Below, piece by piece: positions 12,260 to 25,200 of a stretch of DNA of 64,000 nt. The stretch comes from Emydura subglobosa (Eukaryota > Chordata > Testudines > Chelidae): NCBI GenBank assembly GCA_007922225.1, contig ML679961.1:71838890-71902889 (forward strand), read 5' to 3'. The stretch's first letter is position 1. Each line of letters opens with the position of its first letter. The position numbers and the translations under genes were made by a program. Below the pieces are notes generated by a model. It was not told where the DNA came from. It did no database searches and saw only the letters and a program-made list of their open reading frames with translations.

Positions 12260-15200
12260 CTATAAAGAGAAAAGCAAACTTGTATCAGCACAACAAATGT
12301 GTTCAGAGTTCAAAGCTGAAGGTTAACTTTTGCAATGGACCATGTCTGCTGTCCTCCACCCCACAAATCAGCTAGAAGGAGCTTAGGGATAAAGGTTTTT
12401 TTTAAAGGGACTGCTCATTCCTAGAATGCAGAATAATCAACCTAAATTATTGGCTTTAAAATTAACTAGTTAGATATACTAGTGTGTATATCATTTTAAT
12501 AGCCTGAAACCTAAACACATCTGTGCTATACCCACAAGTGTAACATAAAATACTTATTTGCAACCCATTCTGAATTTGGCAGCAAAGAACATGGAGTAAA
12601 ACGTTTTAGGGGTGTTTTTAGAAAAGTGCCAAAAAATCTAAAGCAAAGGTACCACATAACTTTAGCTACCTGGTGCCACCAGGGAGATCTAATATGGGAA
12701 GGATGCACTGATTAATCTTTTGCCAATCCAAGCTTAAATTGTTTTTCTAGAGAAGAATGATTACTCAGACCTCCAATTTCACACTAATTCGGGATTTGGG
12801 TCTTTCAGCACATTGTTCAGTTCTTTGTAGTAGTAAAATGACATTTAATCATGGCTTTTGGCTAGTCCAAGTTATGTCCTTGTATCAGAGACAAAATAAT
12901 TCTTCAGGACTAACTGACATGCGCTAAGCACTTTTCCAATCAGATTGCATTTTAAAGAGGATTCAATGGTTTAAGACCTGGCACACAATTAAGCATTATA
13001 TTTTATTCTCAAAAGCATCTTTATGGTTTATGTAGAGAAATTAAGTGCTGCATTTAACCCTATGGCCAGCTTAATGACCATGGTTATGCAACAGAGCTGC
13101 CAATTTCCTCCAATAAACAATACTCATTAGTCTTAAAATTTCCATGACAGTCACAGCTTTCAGAAATTTTGCTCCTAGTATTAAAACCATGCTTCAGAAG
13201 GGTGTGTGTTTTTAACAATCTGATGATGCAATTAAGTCACAAGATACTAATTCATGTCCATAGAGTTCAAATTTGAGTTCAGTCTGATGCTTCAGCCAAC
13301 CTTAGTCGGCCAGTTTATGGATTCTTCTTCTTAGGAATTCCCATCATGTGTTTGGGATCTTCATTTCATTCTTCTTGGGTACCTTTAGTAATTCACTGCA
13401 CCTTCATTCATTCATAAAAATCCAAAATCATCCTGCCCTTGTCTTAAATCGTACCTTCTTGTTCATGTTGTCTTTCCCTTACACACCAGAGAATCCCACT
13501 TAAATACCAACTTTAATGCATCCACAGTCTGGTTAGTATTGTTGTCACTGTCAGGCTTTTTGACAAGTTAACTGACCCCGCTGTAGCACTGCACATTCAA
13601 ATTTGATAGCAATACTCTTAGTCTTGTACTGCTGTAGAATTTTGCCAAAGTTATTGGAAGAAAATCCTGTCAGTACACCAATGATATTTAGAAACCAATT
13701 GGTGTGTCCCCTCAATTTACTAATTCAGTTATTTCATCATTCATTCCTTGATTTCTTGTGATCCTCCTTTTTCCACACACTTATCAACAATCTAAACTAG
13801 TTAGGTTCCTTTTCAAACTGTGGCAAAAATTGTGCTAGCTCTTGTATTAAAAATACTTCAATCTATTTTTTTGCCCCTCTCCACTTAAAGTGAGTTCAGT
13901 CCGGGGGGGGGGGAGGGGGAGGAGGGGGCGCGCGGGGGGCGGCTGACAATCCAGCAGACTCAAGTCCTCTGTTTGTCCAAAGAAGAGGCACAGCATGTGC
14001 AGAAGCAATGCAAGTGTCCCACATACATTACTGCCAAAGTGCCTCAAACCCAAACCTCAATATGATGGTGGGGGGGAAAAACGGGTTGTGATTTGGACTC
14101 TTGTCCCCTGGGAATTGGAGTGGGACCAACTCATTTCACTTAGGGTTTTTTCCCCTTTTTGTTTAAGACTTACTACTTTTTCTGGCCAATCCAGTAGTTG
14201 TATACATCTCCTATTACAAGCAGGAAAGTTGTAAACATGTCCTAATTATATTGAGAGAGAAGTGAATGTCCATCTTTTCTCTGAGAAAGTTTTCTTCAAA
14301 TCATTTACAGGCTACAAAGTATTTACTCTACAAAATTTAGAGCTATACCAAAGCTTTGTACCCCACATATCTATAGTTACTAAGTAGAGTTAATCAAAAC
14401 ATTTGCAAAAATAAAGCCAACTTTTGCAATAGTCTTCCCACAAGATGTCATAAGTGGCATTAAAAAAGTGCAAAGAAATTAATGTAAAATGCATAAGACT
14501 AAAAGAAAAAGGAATCATCCAGGCACCAGAGATGGGAGTGTGTTATAAAGGGATATCTAGATAGCCAAGAGACTATCATTGCACACTACTTTTCCTGGAA
14601 CACCTTTTGATCAGTAGCATTTTCTTTGACAATGCAATGGCCTTGTTCTGACAACTGGAATTCACTTTGAATTCTTTTAATGTAGAATTCACTGTTAAAC
14701 ATAAAACGCAGAGAAGACAATTCTTGCCAAGTACTTACAGAACCCCAAAGAAAAAGGGTTCCCAGTAATGGCTAGTGTATCAGTAATCCAGTTTTGCACC
14801 GTCTCCCCACATTTCTGAAAGGCAAGTTATCTTTATATCTACCTACGCATTATGTGGGAGGCAGCATATTCTAAATTAACCCTTCTGCGCAGCTAAGTGA
14901 TAACTAATATTGAGGGCAGGGCTACACAAACACTGTGTGACAAGCTGGTGTGTAGGGCCGTGCACTGTGTCCATGGACCCTGCTGTTCACTAAAAGCTTT
15001 CTAGTGTGCACTGATGTACTTCTGTTTGAATGCGCAGTAGGAAACTTCTGGTGCACAGTACCTGAGTCCATGCAGTTAATGCCTAGCATGCTGGAGCGCT
15101 GTAGATTTACTCTTCAGCTTGCCATACCTGTAGAGTTCCGAATCTAATTATGCATCCATCAGTTTCTAAAGGAGAGGTACAGTAATATACTATTCATTTC

Positions 15201-16167
15201 TCTTGCATCTTCCATTGGAAATCTTCAAAGCATTTAAAAAACATGAATGAAATAAGTCCCACAACAGCACTATGAAATAGGGACAGATTAGCCCCATTTT
15301 ACAGATGGGAAAATTGAGCCACAGAAGATAAATAACTTGCATACGGTTACATGATGAGTCAGTGGCAGGGCTAGGACAGTACTTTGATCTCCTGAATTCC
15401 AGTACTATGCTTTAGTGATAAGACCACACTCCCTGCCCAACCAGTCAGTGAAACTGATGGGTAAGAGCAACTCTTCAGGGATAGTCTACCTCTGACCCAA
15501 CGTGATCTAAACATTTTATATAGCGGTTTCTCTTTCCTCCAATGCACAAGGATTAAATGTTAACAGAGCATCAAGAATCTCCGTTTTAGGTAACAGAGTC
15601 AGTATCTATTACCTAAAATGAAGATTCTCGATGCCAGGATTTGAATCCAACAACAGAGCCAGTAAGTTGGAATTCTGGTGTCTAGAAACAACCTAATTTG
15701 TCATCCATATTTAAAGTCACTTATTCTTCCAGACACTTACATTCTAAGTATCCAATGCTATCAAGCACTAACTTCCTGATCTCATCAAACATGAAGAAGG
15801 AACTTAAACACATTCCAAATGACTTGCCTAAAGAATTATATACACAGGGAGAACAAAACTTGGGGTTGGGAATTAATGAAGTGATGTTCCAGGAAAAGAG
15901 CTTTGTTTTTCATTACTGAATAAATACAAAAGCAAACCTTACCTCAGAATTATTGATGGCCACAGCTTTTAACAGGAGCCTGCTGGCATCCAGATGAAGA
16001 CCATAATGAATTAAAAGGTTAGCTAGATTGACTAGAGGGATATCCTGATGCTCTTGTGGGGCTAAGTCCATTGCTTTTTGCAAGCACGTGACAGCAAAGG
16101 TACTATTTCCAACTGCACGCCAATAGAGTCCAGCTTCATTAAGCATGAGCCATATAGGATCCCTTGG

Positions 16168-16215
<48 letters not shown>

Positions 16216-19200
16216 GGAAAATCCAATCGTTTACCATAAACTCACTGGATCACTTTATTAACTGGACACAGTTTATTCTATCCTCTATTTTGGCTGAGGT
16301 TAGCTAGCTTACCATTTGAACTTCACAAGTGCAGGATAGGTGAACAAATGTTAATTTAGTAGCATCTGTTGCTCAGAAACAGCATTCAGCTAACACCCTT
16401 GAATCACATGATTGCCCGGAATGATTTCCAGTCCTTAAATGCATACATATATGACAATGCTGGCCAGCCACAGGAATAAATGATGCTTAGACCTTTCCCA
16501 TTCTAGGACCTAAGAGCCACATTGCCAAAGATGCACATAAAAGGATACCATCAATATGAGAACTAGTCAGTTTTAAAAAAGTAGTTGAACATAGTTCCAG
16601 ATTCTCTCTCTCACTCAAGTACCCTGTATCAATTTGAGGTTTTAAAACCACATTTTCTTATTTTAAATAATTATCTATTCATTTGTATTTTGGGTAGTGC
16701 CCACAACATGCTAGGCAATTGTCTAAACATACAATATAGTAAGATAGTCACTGACCCAAAATACTCAACTTAAAGTAGCAAACATAGTGGGGCAGAGGGA
16801 TAAAATGTACAATCAAACAGATTTCTAAAATAATTATTCCTAACTGGCCTTTTAACGAATTCATTCTTTAGTGAAGGAACAATGAAACAATATACAGTTG
16901 TACCAAATGCATAACAAAATATGTAAAACAAATACTCTCTCTTTCAGTTATAGCAAATTTAGGTGTTTCTTATAACCATAAATTTTGTAGATAATGGTAT
17001 TTCTTCAGTATTTTTGAATTAACATCTCTATATTACAAGGTTAATTTGCATTACAGAATATAATGAATATTTTAATACGCTATCAAACCCCTTTCCCAAT
17101 GTTTTTCGGGTAATCTGTAATAGTAGGACAAATCTAATGCTTCAATCTTGCAACAACTTACACATGTGTAATGTTACTTGCATGAGTAAGTCTTATTGAT
17201 GAGACCACTCACTGAATAATGCCACACATGCATGCAGATCTGTCAAGGGAGCATTCTTAGGCCCTACTACTGAAAAGTAAATAAATATAATGCTAAATGC
17301 AATAGTCTATATGCAGGGGATCTGGGGTATTGGTTTTAGTACTAGACATAATTGTAATAATATCTATTGTTGTCTAGAACTTTCATGATTCCAGAAAGAC
17401 TTTTGTACTTCATGGATTTATTTGGAGAAGGGTAACTTTTTGTATTTCTAGTTGTAAATTCTGGTTCCTCCTCCCAGCACATGGTATGAGAAACAGTGAT
17501 TTTTAGATTTACTACAGATTTCTTTGCAATTAGTAAAAAAATCAGCAAAACACCCTAATTTAAATAAAACCATTTTCAATGGAACAGTTGCAGGGTTCTG
17601 TGCACACTTCCTTTCCTTTCCTCTCCCTTCACACTGACAGGAACAAGCGACATGCAGCCTATCATTCTAACCAATATGGTCTCACTTTTTCCTTGTAATC
17701 CCCCCGTTAGCCTTTCTGTATGCATCCAAATATTACATACTTCAGTTGCAAGTTCTTTGGGGAAGGAACTGTCTTTGTTCTCTTTGTACAGCACCTAATA
17801 CAAATGGGGACTTGGTCCAAAACTAGGGCTTCTAGGTGCTATAGTAATAATGAATAGGTATATGCTGTGCAAAAGTTAGCAATGACACTGCTTTAGAAGG
17901 GTATTGCCAAGGCTTTAATGCTATTTTTCAACATAATGCTGTCATTAATTTAAAAGTTCAAAACTGTTTGCAGACAGATTTAGTCTTTCCCCAGGGAGCC
18001 CATAATGCTAACTGCTGTGCTCCTGCTCTGAAAATGCCTTCTTGTCCTCTGCCATTTGTGCACATAAGCATGACAACAGTCTGCTTATGAAAAGATCTAA
18101 CTGGTTAGGAAGTTATTTACTGGAGAAGTTTTTAAAGCATGAAATATTATTTTGAGACATGAAATAACTGAACATTACTGAAAAAACCTATGCACTGGGA
18201 TGGCCACTTCAAACTCAGACTTTAGACCTGCAAAGGATTGTTGTGTGCACAAGAATATGAATACCACTCTTAGATCTATTCTTCTTTTTATTATGGGCAA
18301 TGAAAAGATGCACAAACACTCCATGCATTGTATTTAGACTTTGAAAACATGGTACGCGCACACACAGTTAACTTGAAATCCTGACATTTACTGTTATTAT
18401 CTGTATTGTGGTAGCACTCAAAGGCCCTACTCATGATCCAGTATCATGCTAAGTATCAAACACTTATGACAGTCTCTGCCCCCAAGAGCTAACAATCTAC
18501 AAAGGGTGGGGGAAAGGAATAGAACATAAGCAAAGCAATGTCTATTGGTTGGTCAACATGTTAGTTCCAGGGGTGTTTGTTATTGTTTGATTCAGGGAAT
18601 GGCGTTAAATTCCCTTGCACAATATCTTTCCAGTTTTGACAGGAATGGGCCTTCGTTCCACCAGTGTTCTTACGTAGAAAGGAAACTATAATAGGGTCCA
18701 CTGAATAAGCTGAGTGAAAGGGATGCTTCTTTGTGGAACCTAGATTGAAAGAAGTTATAAATTTCAGCTCTGCTATACTCACCAGACAAAGCAATTTGTA
18801 ACTTGTGTCACTGAACACCATGAGCCTAGTTATGACATTCATAGGTAAGTAAGAATTCTCAAATTTACTTCAAACTACTATTCTTGACTCACCTTCTTTA
18901 TAGCATGATAGATGAATGTTCCTATTTGCTCCTCTGTAGTAGTTTGATTGTTGATACGAGAATGCAAGATCTGAACAACATGAAAAATATTTAAACAAAC
19001 AAAAAAAAAATAGGATGGAAGATTTTAAAGTGATGTCTCAAACACAGTTTTTACAGGATATAGTTGTCTGGGTTGCTCAAGTCTCATGTCCCTGAAGTTT
19101 CCTAAGCCCCTTCTTTATACTGAAATTGAAAAGTCTGACTGCATACAGATGCGCTGTTGGTGTGGAGAGTCTAAAGATCCACTAAAACAACCAAGGGACA

Positions 19201-22200
19201 GTGAGCAGTAAAGAGAAAGAAAACAGACAAAAGTTACTGGACGGGGACCTAAGCCCGAAGGTTAGTGGGGAAGAGGGACACCGCAAGAAAGCAGAAGGAG
19301 GAGGGTGCAGCAGGGGAGGGCTCCCGATTCATACTGTGGAAGTAGACCACTTGGCTACTTATCTCAAGTGCCTGTACACAAATGCAAGAAGCCTGGGAAA
19401 CAAGCAGGAAGAACTTGAAGTCCTGGCACAGTCAAGAAACTACGACATGATTGGAATAACTGAGACTTGCTGGAATAACTCTCACGATTGGAGCGCTGTC
19501 ATGGATGGGTATAAACTGTTCAGGAAGGACAGACAGGGGCGAAAGGGGGGAGGAGTTGCACTGTATGTAAGAGAGCACTATGACTGCTCTGAGCTCCAGT
19601 ATGAAACTGGAGATAAGTCAGTTGAGTGTCTCTGGGTTAAGCTTAGAAGCAAGAACAATAAGCGTGATGTCCTGGTGGGTGTCTGTTACAGACCACCAGA
19701 CCAGGAGGATGAGGTGGATGAGGTTTTCTTTGCTCAACTAGGGAAAGTTTCCAGTTCACAGGGCCTGATTCTCATGGGAGACTTCAATCACCCTGACATC
19801 TGCTGGGAGAGCAATACAGCAGAGCACAAACAATCCAGGAAGTTTTTGGAGAGTGTTGCAGACAATTTCCTGGTGCAAGTGCTGGAGCAACCAACTAGGG
19901 GCCGTGCTTTTCTTGACCTGCTGCTCACAAACAGGGAAGATTTGGTAGGGGAAGTAGAAGTGGGTGGCAACCTAGGCAGCAGTGACCATGAGATGGTCGA
20001 GTTCAGGATCCTGACGAAAGGAAGGAAGGAGAGCAGCAGGATACGGACCATGGACTTCAGAAAAGCGGACTTTGACTCCCTCAGGGAACTGATGAGCAGG
20101 ATTCCCTGGGAGGCTAATATGACGGGGAAAGGAACCCAAGAGAGCTGGCTGTTTTTTAAAGAGACCTTATTGAGGGCACAAGAGCAAACCATCCCGATGT
20201 GCGGAAAGAATAGCAAATATGGTAGGCGTCCAGCTTGGCTTAACAAAGATGTCCTTGGCGAACTTAAACGCAAAAAAGAAGCTTACAAGAAGTGGAAGCT
20301 TGGTCAGGTGACTAGGGAGGATTATATAAACACTGCTCGAACGTGCAGGAATGAAATCAGGAAGGCCAAAGCGCAATTGGAGTTGCAGCTAGCAAGGGAC
20401 GTGAAGGGGAACAAGAAGGGTTTCTACAGGCATGTTGCCAACAAGAGGAAGATTCGGGAAAGAGTGGGCCCCTTAAAGAATGAGGGGGGCGACCTAGTGA
20501 CGGAGGATGTGGAGAAAGCTGAGGTACTCAATGCCTTTTTTGCCTCGGTCTTCACAGACAAGATCAGCTCTCAGACTGCTGCACTGGGTGGCACAGAATG
20601 GGAAGGAGGCGAACATCCCGCAGTGCTGAAGGAACGGGTCCAAGACTATTTAGAAGGATTGGACATACACAAGTCCATGGGGCCGGATGCAATGCACCCG
20701 AGGGTGCTGAGGGAGTTGGCTGAGGTGATTTCAGAGCCATTGGCTATTATCTTTGAAAGCTCGTGGCAACAGGGGGAGGTCCCTGAGGACTGGAAAAAAG
20801 CAAATATAGTGCCCATCTTCAAAAAAGGGAGGAAAGAGGATCCAGGGAACTACAGACCGGTCAGCCTCACCTCAATCCCTGGAAAAATCATGGAGCAGGT
20901 CCTTAAGGAATCCATTTTAAGGCACTTGGAGGAGAGGAAGGTGATCAGGAACAGTCAACACGGATTCACCAAGGGAAAGTCATGCCTGACCAACCTGATT
21001 GCTTTCTATGATGAGGTGACTGGCTCTGTGGATGTAGGGAAGGCGGTGGATGTGATATACCTTGACTTTAGCAAAGCTTTTGATACTGTCTCGCACGGTA
21101 TTCTTATCAGCAAGTTAAAGAAGTATGGGTTGGATGAATGGACTATAAAATGGATAGAGAACTGGCTAGAGCATAGGGCTCAACGTGTAGTGATCAATGG
21201 CTCCATGTCTAGCTGGCAACCGGTCACAAGTGGAGTTCCCCAGGGGTCTGTCCTGGGGCCGGTTTTGTTCAACATCTTTATTAATGATCTGGAGGATGGG
21301 GTAGATTGCACCCTCAGCAAGTTTGCGGACGACACTAAGCTGGGGGGGGTGGTAGATACCCTGGAGGGTAGGGATAGGATACAGAGTGACCTAAACAAAC
21401 TGGAGGATTGGGCCAAAAGAAATCTAATGAGGTTCAACAAGGACAAGTGCAGAGTCCTCCACTTAGGAAGGAAGAATCCCATGCACAGCTATAGACTGGG
21501 GACCGACGAGCTGGGCAGCAGCTCTGCAGAAAAGGACCTGGGGGTAACGGTGGATAAAAAGCTGGATATGAGTCAGCAGTGTGCCCTGGTTGTCAAGAAG
21601 GCTAATGGAATATTGGGCTGCATTAGGAGGGGCATTGCCAGCAGGTCACGGGAAGTGATTATTCCCTTCTATTCGGCATTGGTGAGGCCGCATTTAGAAT
21701 ACTGTGTCCAGTTTTGGGCCCCCCACTACAAAAAAGATGTGGACAATTTGGAGAGAGTGCAGCGGAGGGCAACCAAAATGATTAGGGGGCTGGAGCACAG
21801 GACTTATGAGGAGAGGCTGAGGGAACTGGGCTTGTTTAGTCTGCAAAAGAGAAGAATGAGGGGGGATTTGATAGCAGCTTTTAACTACCTGAAAGGGGGT
21901 TCCAGGGAGGATGGGGCTAGGCTGTTTCCGGTGGTGGCAGATGACAGAACAAGGAGCAACGGTCTCAAGTTGCAGGGGGGGGAGGTCTAGGTTGGACATT
22001 AGGAAAAAGTTTTTTACTAGGAGGGTGGTGAAGCATTGGAATGGGTTACCTAGGGAGGTGGTGGAATCTCCATCCTTACAGGTTTTTAAGCTGAGGCTTG
22101 ACAAAGCCCTGGCTGGGATGATTTAGCTGAGGTTAGTCCTGCTTTGAGCAGGGGGTTGGACTAGATGACCTCCTGAGGTCCCTTCCAACTCTATGATTCT

Positions 22201-25200
22201 ATGATTCTACTGGATCTGATAGAAGCTGAAATCTCTCCCATGCCAACAAGGAGGTAGTAAAGCCAATGAACAGCTTTCATGTGATCTTCAGAGGTTTTAG
22301 AAGAAAAGAGTATTTTCTAGATTAACTGTAATCTTTTTGTTTCATACACTTTTGATAGATGTTTAAAGAGGCCACATCATAGGATCTTATCATACAAGGT
22401 ATTATGAGCTTTCACTTCCCAGCAAGGGAAAGCCAACAGAAATACTGAGCACCACTTTGCAAGATCAGGTCCACATTTCTGTTACCAGAATGTGTCCTAT
22501 CTTGAAGACCTTAGCTCTAAGGCACTAAAATGTAGACATTAAGAATGAAAAATGTATGAAAACAGTGCATCTTACTTGTCTTGCATGATCATCCGGCATT
22601 TTAAATTTCAGCTCCAGAAGACCACCTAGTTCTTTAACCAACATGTAGAGCGTTTCATTGTTATGGGTGTCAGTAATAGAGGAACAATCTGGCAGCTGGA
22701 CCTCTCCATGCACATGGGTCTCTCCTGGGCTACTCAGAATTGAATGGACTCTGGCAGTGAAAAGAACCAAGAAGATATGAGCTCATGTTTCAAACTGCTG
22801 GGATGAAAACACAGGAGACAGTTGAGTGGCACATGATTTGTTCTGTCCATACTGCATTTTAAACCATCTTACATCCAGGTCAGGAGATAAACATCTTGGA
22901 ATTGGTCTCCTGACTTGGTTATAGCTGTACTGTGGACAGAGCATTGGATGCCTGTGACTCCTCTTGTGGAGTGGGAAGAGGGTGGGCCTTCAGAGAACAC
23001 AAATGCTGACTGCTATTGATCAGCCAGATGAACATACCATCTTCGTCAATCACAGAGGGGAAGTCAGCTCCTTTAAAAGAATAGTACACTAGTTTGCCAG
23101 TGAACCCTGGGCTCTCATAATGTGGGTACATCATTATAACCAGATTAAACAATACAAGGGGAAATTCACTTCATGATTAATAAACACTTACCTGAATCCC
23201 CTATTTTCTGGAGGCAGGAAATAGGTTGGCAGTTCCTCTGAGTTTGGGATTGTTGGGAAGGATTTTACACAGTCTGATCGTTTAGGCCAAAGAATATGCT
23301 GTTTATCCTAATTGCAAAGAAAAAAAATTCCTTAAACAGTTGAGAAATAATTCATCAATCTTGTTAACCTTTACATCAACTAGCTGATAAGAAGGTCTCA
23401 GGAATACACTATGATAACAGAAGAGAAAAAACCCTTAAGACTGTGGTTTCCTGACTTTTCTGGCAATTGTCCAGTTTATGAAGCCAAAACTTTGGTTGTA
23501 GCAGCACAGTGCTTTTCATTTTTAGTGAATTGTGCTGCTCTATCATGAACAGAAGTTTGGGCTCTATGCCCCAATTTTGCAGTCACGAGAACAACCCAAA
23601 TCCACATTATGTGATAGAGTTCACAAAAATGAGTGGGAGACAGGCAGAAATAGCAGTGCACTAGTGTTCAGCAGAGCAACTTATTGAGACAATGAAGAAC
23701 AACTCAGGAGTACCAGGCACATAAGACCTGCTACACATGAGTGGTTGGGCACTGCTGCTTTAGAATAAACCTTTAGTAAAGGAGAACACAATCTTTCACG
23801 ACTGCCTTGTATAAAAGAGCAAGCTCATCCTGTTTGCTTACCCTGTAGGCATCAGATTCCAGGCCCCACAGTGAAACAATAGAACGGGCAACAGGAGAAG
23901 ACTGCAAGGAGTGGCTGAGATTGCTTTGGTTTGCATGGAGATCCAAATTCACAGATGTCATACTGGATCTTGAGGAGTCTTCTCCAAACTGTTGATAAAG
24001 GAAGAAAATGATAGGGACATCACCACTATATTTTAGATAGTATTTCCTTACAAGGTAGTGAACTACTAACACTGAATTTTGTAAGTTTGATTTGTTTTCA
24101 TCACTTATGCAGGCTGTTTACTTCTTGCAATTATTTCCTTAGCTTTGGCAGCAAAACTAGTTTGGTCAGTTTATGAGTCATTTTCACTTTCTAGTGCTCT
24201 TGCACAAGCACAGCATTACAATATTTGGGTTGCAAACATGTTAGGAGAAAATGCAGATCAAAGCTATAAATACTATTGGTTTTTAAGAAATATTGCAAAA
24301 ACCTTCCTATTAATACCAGGCTTTGCAAAATTTCTTACAAATATGACAGCTACTTTTGCAGACAGTTTTAACCTTTCTCCAGGCACTATCAAACCCAAAG
24401 CACGCTAGCTGGTATTTTAGGCTTCTAGAACAGCAGCACCTCCATTAGTATTGTGATTCACTGTTAGAAGGGCAGAACTCACATTCCCACTCACCCTCTT
24501 AGCAATATAAAATATTATTAACTGTAATGTTGAGTACCTCCCCTTTAAATTTCACTATATTACAGAAGTTTTTAGAATGATAATTCATCAAGAACTGTCT
24601 GAAAACATCAAGAAAGAGGGAAGTATTTCTATCCATTTTAAATATTTAAAAAAACATATGAAGTAGAAACCAATGATTATTTATATTAAACACTTTTTCA
24701 GCTATCATAGTGGGGTGCATTATTCCATGGGAAGTACCATTTGTGGATCCAATGGGAGAAATTATTCCTTAAAGGCATTTGGCTCTTACGTACATTTGCT
24801 CTGTCCTTCAAGAAAACTACATTTGGAAATGGATGCTTCACATTTCTAGAGGCATACCTCCAGCTATATGAAATATAGCATATTCATATCAGACAACTAC
24901 ACTCCTCCTCAAATCATCTGATGAAAGAGGGTATTCTCTACAGAAGAAAAAAGCAGTAATAGAGACTCCATGGCAATGTTGGGGTTTCACAAGACACTCT
25001 AAAACATTCTTTCCAAAAAGATGGTTGAGAAAAGCCCTTATTTTGCCTCCTCCCTATGTAACAAAATAACATCTTTGAATGATAACATGCATTGGACTGC
25101 CAGAATCTGAGTTATTTCCAGTTCTCCCACTATTAGCATAAGGGACACAGGAAAATTACACTAGCAGAATGTGCCCTTAACTCCGTTAGCAGGAGGACTA

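Larger units (their letters stand above)
12260..15942 (-). other. TTC17: TTC17 intron 15
   Basis: Contains the G-rich tract 13903-13942 and the MIR-like SINE 15225-15430. The rest shows nothing assignable, although 14911-15110 looks like a diverged non-autonomous element. Confidence 0.8.
16168..18892 (-). other. TTC17: TTC17 intron 14
   Basis: Starts (plus-strand left end) with the A39 run that serves as the poly-T tract of exon 15, and holds two opposed copies of one repeat family at 17700-17860 and 18400-18510. The remainder is AT-rich with nothing assignable. Confidence 0.8.
19150..22210 (+). mobile_element. Young CR1 LINE, 5'-truncated, nearly intact ORF2
   Basis: Plus-strand CR1 non-LTR retrotransposon in TTC17 intron 13, antisense to the gene. 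It has ORF2 (endonuclease and reverse transcriptase), a short 3' UTR with GGACTAGATGACCTCCTGAGGT spacing typical of CR1, and a terminal CTATGATT repeat at 22191-22209. ORF1 is absent, so the copy is 5'-truncated; the left limit is uncertain (about 19150-19200). No target duplication was seen, as is usual for CR1. Confidence 0.9.

Noticed and set aside
14911..15110. Possible non-autonomous element in TTC17 intron 15
   Set aside because: Composition and wording suggest a diverged repeat, but no matching inverted ends could be defined.
24145..24408. 87-codon plus-strand frame starting [17 protein letters not shown]
   Set aside because: Ordinary-looking composition but no known family, no promoter or splice evidence, and it lies inside TTC17 intron 10.
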